A DNA stretch of 64,000 nt, from positions 62,001 to 126,000 of the forward strand of contig JAHJQQ010000012.1 of assembly GCA_018819175.1 (NCBI GenBank), read 5' to 3'. The notes under the pieces were generated by a model, which was not told the origin of the DNA, searched no databases, and was given only the letters and a program-made list of their open reading frames with translations. Shown piece by piece: positions 32,998 to 41,111 of this stretch (position 1 is the stretch's first letter; each line of letters begins with the position of its first letter). A program made the translations under genes and the position numbers. Source of the DNA: Gammaproteobacteria bacterium (GTDB lineage Bacteria; Pseudomonadota; Gammaproteobacteria; Thiohalobacterales; Thiohalobacteraceae).

Positions 32998-33834
32998 TTA
33001 CTTACGGGAGCCGGGGCCATTCAGAACCAACCCATTGCTCATGTAGGACTCGTAATATTCCAGAGCCGTATATTCAGGACCCTGAGCATCATAAGCCTTG
33101 GCGCGAACCTGCTCGTTACAGCCACCGTAGCGGCGGTGCAGCGTGCCCAGTTCGCCCCATGCGGAACGGTAGACCGGGAAGTGCGTCACATGGCCCAGCA
33201 TCGGGCTCAGCAGGTCGGCACGTACGTGCATGCCAGCGCTGGAGACGTGACAATCCGCGCATGCCAAGTTTAACTGGCCACGTTTAGCAAAGAAGTGTTG
33301 CTTGCCACGCTCATAGATGGCCAGGGCTCGTGGGTCGTTGGGAACGACGACTTTGAGCTTCTTGCCCCGTGAGGTGTAGGCCATGTAAGCAGCGATGTCG
33401 GCGATATCACCCTTCTTGTATTTGAGAGGCTTCTCACCATTTGACTCACGACACATATTAATGGCGTGTTCCACCGTGATCACTTCACCCGATGCTTTAT
33501 CGAACAGGGGATAATTCTGGACGATGCCGATGCCGTCATTGGGAAAGCAGCTTGCGTAGGTCTTGCCGTTCTTGAAAGGAGTGTTGAAGAGTTTCTTGCC
33601 GTTATCAACACTCATTTCATAAGGCGGGAAATCCTCGATGGACTCCCACTGGGCGCGTGATTCAGCATCCAGTGCGTAAACGCCATTGGCATAATCCTGA
33701 AAGGGAACCTTGGGGAAGCGCTTCTTGAAATAGGCGCGCATTTCCTTCAGGTCCTGATCCGGGCTGGCGTCGGCTGTGTAGGGCAGCGTGGCTGCAATGC
33801 TTAGGGCCGCGACGATGCTCAGGAGTTTTCTCAT
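32998..33834 (-). CDS. soxA: Sulfur-oxidation cytochrome SoxA, monohaem type
   Basis: SoxA, with SoxX, links thiosulfate to the SoxY cysteine. The 278-residue protein has a signal peptide ending ...TADA and only one haem motif, CADCH at 192-196. The active-site cysteine ligand Cys239 lies in YGGCNEQVRAKAY. In dihaem SoxA a second CxxCH occurs in the N-terminal half; here that region has only lone cysteines, Cys96 (YASCFPND) and Cys128 (INMCRES), which may form the disulfide seen where haem 1 is lost. Start 33834 follows a GGAGGC site; the longer frame to 34053 overlaps soxZ. It is the fourth gene of the cluster. Confidence 0.95.
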   Translation of the reverse strand: MRKLLSIVAALSIAATLPYTADASPDQDLKEMRAYFKKRFPKVPFQDYANGVYALDAESRAQWESIEDFPPYEMSVDNGKKLFNTPFKNGKTYASCFPNDGIGIVQNYPLFDKASGEVITVEHAINMCRESNGEKPLKYKKGDIADIAAYMAYTSRGKKLKVVVPNDPRALAIYERGKQHFFAKRGQLNLACADCHVSSAGMHVRADLLSPMLGHVTHFPVYRSAWGELGTLHRRYGGCNEQVRAKAYDAQGPEYTALEYYESYMSNGLVLNGPGSRK

Positions 33835-33895
33835 TGATGTTGCCTCCTTCAGTGGATGGTCAGACTGCGCCTCACGGCACCCGTCTGCTGTTTTA

Positions 33896-34210
33896 TTAGT
33901 CGATGACTGTTTCTTCGGCATCACTTTTGCCCGTGTTATCGACCCAGCGCAGGGTGAGCTTGTCGCCGACCTTGGCACCTTTGAAACGAAACGACAGGTA
34001 GGGATTTTTCGAAATTGCCACGCCCCACAAGGCTGTGAGTACATTGTTGCCATTGTGCTCGCAGGTAACTTCCTGGATGAAATGGGCGGGAATGAGTTGC
34101 CCCGTTTTCTTGTCTTTCACCAAACCGGTTTCCATCGGATGACTCACCAGTGCCTTCACGGTGGTCACATCGCCTGCTAGTTTGGCGCGAACTTTGATAG
34201 TGTTTGCCAT
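33896..34210 (-). CDS. soxZ: Sulfur-oxidation protein SoxZ
   Basis: SoxZ is the structural partner of the sulfur-carrier SoxY. The 104-residue protein MANTIKVRAKLAGDVTTVKA has the family's Ig-like strand pattern with SHPMETG and PAHFIQEVTCEHNG. It lacks a signal peptide and is exported with SoxY by the twin-arginine route, as established for the family. It lies 57 bases behind soxY and 61 before soxA, with an AGGAAG ribosome site. Confidence 0.96.
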   Translation of the reverse strand: MANTIKVRAKLAGDVTTVKALVSHPMETGLVKDKKTGQLIPAHFIQEVTCEHNGNNVLTALWGVAISKNPYLSFRFKGAKVGDKLTLRWVDNTGKSDAEETVID

Positions 34211-34267
34211 TGTGCTACTTCCTCTTGCCTGTATCTTTAAGAATGCACGTTCGTATAGGTGAGCGTA

Positions 34268-34732
34268 TTAACCGCCGCAACCACCGATCGTGACCTTGAC
34301 TTCTTTGCCTGCGCTGTAAAGTTTGCCGCCGGCCTTCACAACAGCGATCACGCTGGAGGTTTTACCCAGCTTGATGCGTGTCGCGACGAAGGGGTCGGTG
34401 TTGCTGCCCAGGGTGTAAGAGGAGGTCAATGGTGTGGCATTCTTTTCAGCAAGGATGCTGATCGATTCAACACCCGTCATTTCGACCTCGACGGAGACAG
34501 GTACGACGGCGCCATTCTCAGCGATGTCCGGAACCTTGATCTTGATCTTGTCGTTGCCTTCGAGAGTTGATGAGCCAAATAAGCCATTCAGGGCCGCGTC
34601 GACGGTTTTGGCATCGAACGAATCCTTGGGCCATGCGGCGAGCACTATCCGCGGCGTCAACAGGCCGGTTCCGATTGCCATACCGACGGCGCTTGCTGCG
34701 AGGGTACCTTTCAGAAGGGTTCTACGTTTCAT
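34268..34732 (-). CDS. soxY: Sulfur carrier protein SoxY
   Basis: SoxY carries sulfur intermediates on a cysteine near its flexible C-terminus. The 154-residue product has a twin-arginine signal (MKRRTLLKGTLAASAVGMAI) and ends in the swinging arm VTIGGCGG with the carrier cysteine third from the end. Start 34732 puts the twin arginines at residues 3-4; a longer in-frame start at 34771 overlaps the intergenic region before soxX. The gene lies second in the soxXYZA unit. Confidence 0.96.
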   Translation of the reverse strand: MKRRTLLKGTLAASAVGMAIGTGLLTPRIVLAAWPKDSFDAKTVDAALNGLFGSSTLEGNDKIKIKVPDIAENGAVVPVSVEVEMTGVESISILAEKNATPLTSSYTLGSNTDPFVATRIKLGKTSSVIAVVKAGGKLYSAGKEVKVTIGGCGG

Positions 34733-34774
34733 GTTAGTCACTGCTGCATCTCCTAACTGTGCCAGCGTCAACGG

Positions 34775-35158
34775 CTAGAGGGTGTAAATGAACTCAACAA
34801 CTTTGTCGATTTCGTCATCCGAAATGATTTTGTGTCGACCGAAGGGCGGCATCATGCTGTTTGGGTTGGCCGATGTTGCATCCCAGATCTGGGCGCGTAG
34901 TTTAGCCTTGTCAGGGAAACGTGCCTGCATGGCGACGAGTGGCGGTCCGATATCGCCGGGCAGATCACCGCCTGCGATCGCATGGCAGGAGAGGCAGTTG
35001 CCTTTCTTGCGATCGAATGCGATCTCCTTGCCTTGATCAACAACGGACGCTGCTTTTGCTTCTTCGGCAGCGGTGACTGTTGTGGGTGCTAATATCAGCG
35101 CTCCCAACAGTGCTGCTGCAGAAGCGGCGGATGATAGGATGCTCAAAGGTTGCCGCAT
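34775..35158 (-). CDS. soxX: Sulfur-oxidation cytochrome SoxX
   Basis: SoxX is the monohaem electron acceptor subunit of SoxAX. The 127-residue protein has a signal peptide ending ...TVTA, the haem site CLSCH at 55-59 and the axial methionine in NSMMPPFG around 102-103. It is the first gene of the soxXYZA unit, preceded by a GGAGG ribosome site and the promoter at 35273-35301. Confidence 0.95.
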   Translation of the reverse strand: MRQPLSILSSAASAAALLGALILAPTTVTAAEEAKAASVVDQGKEIAFDRKKGNCLSCHAIAGGDLPGDIGPPLVAMQARFPDKAKLRAQIWDATSANPNSMMPPFGRHKIISDDEIDKVVEFIYTL

Positions 35159-35272
35159 CGTTGCCTCCTCAGTGGTTGGTTATTGGTCGTACTTGTGAGT
35201 GGTGCGGCGCAGAGGTAACGATCTGCACCGTTGTCGTGAAAGAGTTTCAGAGACAGCTTCATTAAGTACGGA

Positions 35273-35301
35273 ATATAGACGTGACTGAAGGACAGGTCAA
35301 A
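35273..35301 (-). promoter_or_regulatory. Sigma-70-type promoter of soxXYZA
   Basis: On the minus strand TTGACC and TATATT are separated by exactly 17 bases. The predicted start is near 35266, about 108 bases before the soxX ATG, leaving a leader that could hold regulatory sites. Confidence 0.65.
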
Positions 35302-35448
35302 AGGTCTATGCTGTGCGGATGAAATAGGTTTTTGCATTAGCATTCTTTAATATACGCGCGCACCTGTCTCGGTGGCGTCTCCTCTCATGCCTGTTCTCAA
35401 AACTCAAGACGTGGGCAGGGGGTGTTTCATTCCATCTGGCGTAAAAAT

Positions 35449-36909
35449 TTATTGTCGCTTCTCCTTGTCTTCTTCCAGTGCAATGGATTTAAGCTGCTGC
35501 ATGCGTGCCTCTATGCGTGAAGATTGATAAAAATCCATTCCCGGGGTTTTGCTGGCAAGTGTCAGTTGTTCGACAGCTTCATGCGTTTGTCCGTTGAGAA
35601 AATAATATTCAGCCATTTCTTCATGCGCGATGGACTCCTTTCCCATGCCGGTAGCCGACTGCGCCAGGAGCAGATACAGGCTGGGCTCAGGCCGGTTCCG
35701 TTGTCGGCGGGCATCATCCAGGATCCGATAGGCATCGGCATACCGTTTGCCGTTCAATAAGGCATCGGCATAGCCCAGCGTCATGACTGGATTGGCTGGG
35801 TAGAGCTTGAGCATGCGCTGGTAACGGCTCAGTGCAGCTTGGAGTTGCCCGGCTTGCTGTTCGGTATGCGCCAACGCCAATTGGTAGGCGATACGGTCTG
35901 GATCGTTTTTAGCCAGGCGCTGAAGTATTTCAATGGCCTTGTCATGGTTGCCCGCAGCGGACGCGGCCAAGGCATGGCCATAGTTGCGCGCCGCTTCGGG
36001 CAACACAGGATCGGTCTTGGTCTGATTGAAATACGCAACAGCCCGCTGTGGATCGGCTGTGGTCAGTACGCGCAGCTTCGCCTGGGCCAGATAAAAATTC
36101 AGGTTGTCCTGGACCTTGTGCGGACGCTGCTGTTCAGCGCGTGCGGTCGAATCCGCGATGCGGTCCGTGGTGACCGGATGCGTGCTCAGGAAGGGCGGTA
36201 TGCCATCTCCATAGTAGCGTGCGCTCTGCTGCAGGCGTTCGAAGAAGCCCGGCATGCCCATCGGATCGAAATCCGAACGAGACAACGTTTGCATGCCCAC
36301 ACGGTCGGCCTCTTTTTCGTTGTCACGGGTGAAATTGATCTGTTGCTGAATGGCGCCCGCCTGGACCGACATGACAGCGGCTACACCGGCATCGGTGTTT
36401 TGGGTGCCAATCAGTATCGCGGCCAGAATGGCGGCGGCGGTGGGCAAGCCCATACGGCTGGCGGAATCATAGGCGCGTACCAGGTGTTTTTGGGTGACAT
36501 GTGCGATTTCATGGGCGAGAACGCCGGCCAGTTCACTCTCGTTATGGGCGGCGAGGATAAGTGCGCTGTGCGAACCAATAAAGCCGCCGGGGGCAGCAAA
36601 CGCATTGATGCTGCTGTCTTTGATAATGAAGAAGGTGAAGCGTTGGCTGGGATCATCGCTATTGGCGACCAGGCGATTGCCCAGATTGTTCACATAGGTA
36701 TTGAGTTCCGGGTCATCGACGAAGGGCATCTGCTGGCGTAGCCGACGCATGAAGGCTTCGCCCAGCTGACGCTCCTGGTCCGGTGTAATCAATCGCTCGG
36801 CAGGGTCGCCGATGTCTGGGAGATTCAGGGCCTGGGTCGCTAGGGATGGAAAAAACCACAGTGGAGCCAGTAACAGCAGGCGCATCAACAATGTCATGGG
36901 CGGACTCAT
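35449..36909 (-). CDS. bepA: Periplasmic chaperone-protease BepA
   Basis: BepA is an M48 metallopeptidase that helps outer-membrane proteins such as LptD assemble or degrades stalled ones. The 486-residue protein has a signal peptide, the zinc site HEIAH at 133-137 with the third ligand Glu200 (NEKEADRVG), and tetratricopeptide repeats in the C-terminal half (about 295-480). Start 36909 follows a GGAAG site; ATGs at 36897 and 36885 are alternatives. It diverges from the rhodanese gene and shares about 160 bases of upstream sequence. Confidence 0.93.
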   Translation of the reverse strand: MSPPMTLLMRLLLLAPLWFFPSLATQALNLPDIGDPAERLITPDQERQLGEAFMRRLRQQMPFVDDPELNTYVNNLGNRLVANSDDPSQRFTFFIIKDSSINAFAAPGGFIGSHSALILAAHNESELAGVLAHEIAHVTQKHLVRAYDSASRMGLPTAAAILAAILIGTQNTDAGVAAVMSVQAGAIQQQINFTRDNEKEADRVGMQTLSRSDFDPMGMPGFFERLQQSARYYGDGIPPFLSTHPVTTDRIADSTARAEQQRPHKVQDNLNFYLAQAKLRVLTTADPQRAVAYFNQTKTDPVLPEAARNYGHALAASAAGNHDKAIEILQRLAKNDPDRIAYQLALAHTEQQAGQLQAALSRYQRMLKLYPANPVMTLGYADALLNGKRYADAYRILDDARRQRNRPEPSLYLLLAQSATGMGKESIAHEEMAEYYFLNGQTHEAVEQLTLASKTPGMDFYQSSRIEARMQQLKSIALEEDKEKRQ

Positions 36910-36999
36910 GTGGATCTTCCGGTCAAGATTGGACCAAGATACCCGAGCCTATGTTCCCGTGCCAGTTTCATGCTTGTAATTTAATGTAAAAGCAGGGAC

Positions 37000-37029
37000 T
37001 TGATGTAGTCGGGTGACAGCGACTATATA
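37000..37029 (+). promoter_or_regulatory. Candidate promoter of the rhodanese gene
   Basis: TTGATG and TATATA are spaced by 18 bases, 41 bases before the rhodanese start. The region continues AT-rich to about 37050. Confidence 0.45.
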
Positions 37030-37070
37030 TTAGTATAGCCTTATATACATCTTACGGAACGGGGGCGACC

Positions 37071-37433
37071 ATGTTTGGCATACCTGAAATAGTTAGCCAC
37101 GAGCTGGCAAAAATCCTTGCGGAAGCACCTGACAGTATTCAACTGGTGGATGTTCGTTCGCCGCAAGAAATGGCTCAAGGGGTCATCCAGGGGGCCGATA
37201 TGTTGCCACTGCATTTGGTTCCGCTAAAGGCCGATGAGTTGTCAGGAGATCATCGGCCGATGATCATCTACTGTCGAAGTGGTGCGAGGTCGGCACAGGC
37301 CTGCGCATTTCTCGCAGCACGCAGTGGCGATAGGCAATATATCAATCTCCGCGGTGGCATTATGGATTGGGTACGACAGGGTTTGTTGGTGTCTCAACCG
37401 CCTGCAAATACTCTGGCAGGCATGGCTGGTTAG
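37071..37433 (+). CDS. Single-domain rhodanese sulfurtransferase
   Basis: A 120-residue cytoplasmic protein of the rhodanese fold. VDVRSPQEMAQGVIQGADMLP is split across the conserved DVR and boundary motifs, and the active loop YCRSGARSA holds the catalytic Cys68. Family members move sulfane sulfur between thiols. Placed between bepA and tusA, and near sox, it may pass sulfur to TusA; in other sulfur oxidisers rhodanese and TusA cooperate in cytoplasmic sulfur relay. Donor and acceptor are inferred. Confidence 0.9.
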   Translation: MFGIPEIVSHELAKILAEAPDSIQLVDVRSPQEMAQGVIQGADMLPLHLVPLKADELSGDHRPMIIYCRSGARSAQACAFLAARSGDRQYINLRGGIMDWVRQGLLVSQPPANTLAGMAG

Positions 37434-37568
37434 GCTGAAAACCGTAGTGTCGTACAGGGTTGCGTTTATTTGACAGTTAGCATATAAGTACGCTGTTTCA
37501 TTCACACTTTCCCGACTGCACTGTTCTTAATAATATCGAACATATGTCTTTCTTAAGGAGTCTCACAC

Positions 37569-37799
37569 ATGGCTAATTTCGACGATGAGCTGGATGCATC
37601 CGGCCTGAACTGCCCGCTGCCTATTCTGCGTGCGAAGAAGGCGCTTACCGCCCTCGCCAGCGGCAAGGTGCTGCATATCATTGCGACCGATCCGGGTTCC
37701 GTGAAGGACTTCGAAGCTTTCGCCAAGCAGACCGGTAACACCCTGATGGAGTCCAATGAGCAGGGTGGCAAGTATCACTTCCTGATCAAGAAGTCCTAA
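37569..37799 (+). CDS. tusA: TusA-family sulfur carrier protein
   Basis: TusA carries persulfide sulfur on the cysteine of a CPxP motif. The 76-residue protein has LDASGLNCPLPILRAKKAL, with Cys15. In sulfur oxidisers TusA homologues bring sulfur to DsrEFH/DsrC or the sHdr pathway; otherwise they serve tRNA thiolation. Which applies here is unknown as dsr and shdr genes are outside the window. A clear AAGGAG ribosome site precedes the ATG, and a bidirectional terminator follows. Confidence 0.9.
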   Translation: MANFDDELDASGLNCPLPILRAKKALTALASGKVLHIIATDPGSVKDFEAFAKQTGNTLMESNEQGGKYHFLIKKS

Positions 37800-37883
37800 T
37801 TCGTTAGAGCTTCTCTCTCCGACGCCCTGCCAGGAACTCCCGTCATCGTCGACAGGTAATGGTTGGGTCGTTGGGACCCTTTC

Positions 37884-37918
37884 AAAAAAAACGCCCGGCG
37901 GTGCCGGGCGTTTTTTTT
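37884..37918. terminator. Bidirectional terminator between tusA and FadL copy 2
   Basis: A 9-bp stem ACGCCCGGC/GCCGGGCGT with a 3-base loop is flanked by seven A and eight T residues. It serves both converging genes. Confidence 0.92.
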
Positions 37919-37953
37919 GTGCCTTTCGTTGATGTCTATGCCCCGGTCTGTCG

Positions 37954-39288
37954 TTAGAAAGTCCAATTCACCTGAGCGCTCAGGATATCGACTGACGCAT
38001 CGTAGGTTCCTGTCAGATTGAATCCAGACAAGTCGGTGTGGTTACTACGGGGATCATCCACGAAAAGATGTGCATAACCGACATCGAAGGTGATGGCCGG
38101 CGAGTAACGGTAGTTCGCGCCGAAAGCCAGCCAGGTGCGATCATTGCCGGGAATGCGTGGTGTGCGATGCTGGTCATCGGGAATGGCTTCCTCGTCGAAA
38201 GCGATGCCGGTTCGTAGTAACCAGTCGCTGTTATAGCGATAGTTCAGTCCAAGTGAATATCGCATGCTGTTGTCCCAGTTCTCGATGGTGACGCTGTCAG
38301 GCTGGTTGGATGCGAAATCAATACGCAGCTCTTCGAAACGATTCCAGCGTGTCCAGGTTGCGTCCGCGAGCAGTGTCCAGTTGCTATCGAGTTCGTGATA
38401 GAGACTGAGAGATGCCGATTCGGGTAATGTAACATTTGCGTTTACATTGGTAGGGACCAGAACGCCTAACGCTGCGAATGCAGCGTGCGCACCAGCGAAG
38501 GTGGCGTCCCCTTCGAGTTCTTGTTTTATTTTTGAGCGGTAGGCGAAACCGATGCGTGTTGAGGGTGCAACTTCATAAAGCAAGCCAAAGTTATAACCAA
38601 AACTCCAATCGTCTCCTTCAATTTCCGCAAACGCATCGGGTGAGCCTGCAAGCGCTCCGCAAAGGCCGCCACCGCCACCGTTAACGCAAGCGCCGAGTTG
38701 ATTTACAGCTTGGCTCAATGTGGCTTCGATACGTTGTGCGCTGACTCCGACACCCACTGAAAGATTGGGCGCTGCCTTATAGGCAATGGATGGGTTGATA
38801 TTGATCGTTTTGACTTCTGACTCGATCGCCTGATAACGGCCGGTCCAGGTGGCGTCATACTCGGTTTTCAACCCGAAGGGGACGCTGATGCCCAGGCCCA
38901 CCACGAAGCCGTTAGCTAGTTGCTGGCTATAGAATAAATTTGGAACAAGCGCCGTGCTGCCAGCATCACCACCGTTGCCGCCACTAATGGGTGTGCCACC
39001 AAGCGCAGGCGGGAGACTGCCTGTGCCTGAGAATTCCGACGAGGTCTGGATAATATGCACAGCCCCTGCAACTTGATTGCCTTGCAGATACATCATGCCG
39101 GCCGGATTGAAAAAAACAGTTGAGGCGTCTGCCGCGACTGCACCTGCTCCGGCATAGGCATTACCTAAACCGCTGGCACCCTGTTCTATTAACGCGAAAC
39201 CCGCCGCATTAGCCTGTCCCCAGGCGGCTGCCATTAAAGTGACGAAAAGCAGCGTTTTGTTGGCGCTGACTGGGGTGTGCTGGGTCAT
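37954..39288 (-). CDS. FadL/OmpP1/TodX-family outer membrane transport protein (copy 2)
   Basis: A 444-residue protein with signal peptide ending ...GQANA and mature N-terminus AGFALIEQGASGLGNAYAGA followed by FFNPAGMM, the classical FadL start with the NPA motif. It ends in ...SAQVNWTF, a barrel terminus. It resembles the canonical long-chain fatty-acid transporter more than the other two copies. Start 39288 follows an AGGAGTC ribosome site; an upstream in-frame ATG at 39330 would place the signal peptide internally. It diverges from copy 3. Two cysteines in a glycine-rich loop (LGACVNGGGGGLCGAL) may form a surface disulfide. Confidence 0.9.
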   Translation of the reverse strand: MTQHTPVSANKTLLFVTLMAAAWGQANAAGFALIEQGASGLGNAYAGAGAVAADASTVFFNPAGMMYLQGNQVAGAVHIIQTSSEFSGTGSLPPALGGTPISGGNGGDAGSTALVPNLFYSQQLANGFVVGLGISVPFGLKTEYDATWTGRYQAIESEVKTININPSIAYKAAPNLSVGVGVSAQRIEATLSQAVNQLGACVNGGGGGLCGALAGSPDAFAEIEGDDWSFGYNFGLLYEVAPSTRIGFAYRSKIKQELEGDATFAGAHAAFAALGVLVPTNVNANVTLPESASLSLYHELDSNWTLLADATWTRWNRFEELRIDFASNQPDSVTIENWDNSMRYSLGLNYRYNSDWLLRTGIAFDEEAIPDDQHRTPRIPGNDRTWLAFGANYRYSPAITFDVGYAHLFVDDPRSNHTDLSGFNLTGTYDASVDILSAQVNWTF

Positions 39289-39541
39289 GACCGACTCCTG
39301 TGGGTTGTTGTTTCCCAAATTGAAGCACAAATCAGACAGAAGCCAAGCGATATCTGCGTTATGAATTCGGGTGAGTTGTAAGGATGCAACGGTTCAATCG
39401 AAGCTAAGCTATGGCACAAGCTTTGCAATTGAGTTTCATTTGACAATTTGTGGCTTCGTTGTCATTCTGTGGCGAGCACCCAAAGGGATGTCTCTAAAAA
39501 ACAACGATTTGCTCTGAATCCTAGCCAGGAGGGATGAGAAG

Positions 39542-40948
39542 ATGAAAGGTAATATCACACGTTCATTGGTAGCAGTTGCTGTTGCCTCGGCCATCGCGGC
39601 CCCAGCAGCCTATGCCACCAACGGTTATTTCAAAATCGGTTACGGCACGAAGAACCGCGGCATGGCCGGCGCGGGTATAGCGTACTCGCAGGATTCTATT
39701 GCCCCTGCGACTAATCCTTCGGGTATTGCCTTCACCGGCAACCGTGTGGATTTCGGTATGGAACTGTTTAATCCGCGTCGTGACGCCAGTCTGGATGCGA
39801 CAGGGATGTTTGGGGCAAACACCGGCAAGGTGGACAGTGGCGCAACCTTATTCGCTATCCCACATGCTGGTTTTGCATTCGGTATGGGTGATATGACAGT
39901 TGGTATGAGCATCTCCGCCAATGGTGGCATGAATACCCGTTACAACTCGAATCTCTACGCAAACGCGTTTGGTCCGGCGGTCGGTGCTTTTGCCGGCGTA
40001 ATCGGTGGTATGGCTCCTGCAGTTGCGGCTGGTTTAGCGTCAGATCCTGATGTTTCATCTACCCTCGGTGTGAACCTGTCGCAGGTGATTATCGCTCCGA
40101 CCGTCGCGTATCAGTTGAATCAAGATCACTCTGTTGGTGCATCTGCGCTAATTGGGTATCAGCGCTTCCGTTCGTATGGCCTGGGTCTTTTCAAAGGCCT
40201 GTCATCTTCGGGCGCGCATGTGACCAACAAGGGTGATGACGATGCCTGGGGTGCTGGCGTACGTTTGGGTTACACCGGCAACCTGACCAGCAATATTACC
40301 GTGGGTGCCCAGTATTCCTCCAAGATCTACATGCAGGAATTTGATCGTTACAAAGGCCTGTTTGCCGAACAGGGCGATTTCGATATCCCTTCCAACTTCG
40401 GTGTTGGTATAGCAGTTAAAGTGACGCCTGCAACCACAGTGGCGTTTGACGTGCAGCGTATTCTGTACGGTGATGTTGCCGCCATTGCCAACAAGGGTCC
40501 GACGGCTGATCAATACTTTACCGCGCTGAGTTCAGTGTTGGGGAGTGGCATGCCATATAGCGGTGCCGGCTCACTGGGTACTGATGACGGCTGGGGCTTT
40601 GGTTGGGAAGATACCACGGTATACAAACTGGGAATCAACCACGAACTCAACAGTCAGTGGACAATTCGTGGCGGCTTGAATTACGGTAGCGAGACCATCG
40701 AGCCTGACCAGAATCTGTTCAACATCCTGGCTCCGGGTATTGTGCAGAGGCATGTTACCCTGGGTTTCACCTACATGCCGACGCAGTACAACGAAATCAG
40801 CATGACCTTTATGCATGCGCTACGTGAAGAACAAAGTGAAACCTTCACAGCAACGCCGGCATTGGGGCCGTTCGCTGGAGCGAACTACGCTGCTGAAATT
40901 GGTATGGACCAGAACGCAATCGAAATCAGCTACGGTATGAAGTTCTAA
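39542..40948 (+). CDS. FadL-related outer membrane protein (copy 3)
   Basis: A 468-residue barrel protein. The signal peptide ends ...AAYA and the mature start TNGYFKIGYGTKNRGMAGAG with ATNPSGIAF matches copy 1 (TNGMNMEGYGP...) more than copy 2. The last residues YGMKF fit an outer-membrane barrel. It is divergent from copy 2, with a GGAGG site before the ATG and its own terminator. TTGACA at 39440 may be a -35, but no good -10 is found. The compound carried is unknown; uptake of hydrophobic material such as alkanes or lipid-associated sulfur is speculation. Confidence 0.85.
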   Translation: MKGNITRSLVAVAVASAIAAPAAYATNGYFKIGYGTKNRGMAGAGIAYSQDSIAPATNPSGIAFTGNRVDFGMELFNPRRDASLDATGMFGANTGKVDSGATLFAIPHAGFAFGMGDMTVGMSISANGGMNTRYNSNLYANAFGPAVGAFAGVIGGMAPAVAAGLASDPDVSSTLGVNLSQVIIAPTVAYQLNQDHSVGASALIGYQRFRSYGLGLFKGLSSSGAHVTNKGDDDAWGAGVRLGYTGNLTSNITVGAQYSSKIYMQEFDRYKGLFAEQGDFDIPSNFGVGIAVKVTPATTVAFDVQRILYGDVAAIANKGPTADQYFTALSSVLGSGMPYSGAGSLGTDDGWGFGWEDTTVYKLGINHELNSQWTIRGGLNYGSETIEPDQNLFNILAPGIVQRHVTLGFTYMPTQYNEISMTFMHALREEQSETFTATPALGPFAGANYAAEIGMDQNAIEISYGMKF

Positions 40949-40993
40949 GCACCGCTGCTGAAGAGAGGGCGATATAAAGTCCAGCGCAATACA

Positions 40994-41025
40994 AAAGGGC
41001 CATGCTTGACATGGCCCTTTTTTTT
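40994..41025 (+). terminator. Rho-independent terminator behind FadL copy 3
   Basis: An 11-bp stem AAAGGGCCATG/CATGGCCCTTT with a 5-base loop, followed by further T residues. Confidence 0.93.
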
Positions 41026-41111
41026 CGTCATTTAATGTGTCGCGAGCGCACGGTGTTTCGTCTAGACTTGCGGCACACCAACAACCAAAGAGTTTGGGAT
41101 AGGAGGCACTA

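Noticed and set aside
25590..37050. Shared TATATAAGGCT upstream of the TsuA-like gene and, inverted, upstream of the rhodanese gene
   Set aside because: Eleven AT-rich bases are too few to claim a common sulfur regulator site without comparison to other genomes.
12702..39314. A 16-base identity TGTGGGTTGTTGTTTC upstream of FadL copies 1 and 2
   Set aside because: A match of this length is expected about once by chance in 64 kb on both strands, and its orientation relative to the gene differs between the two sites.
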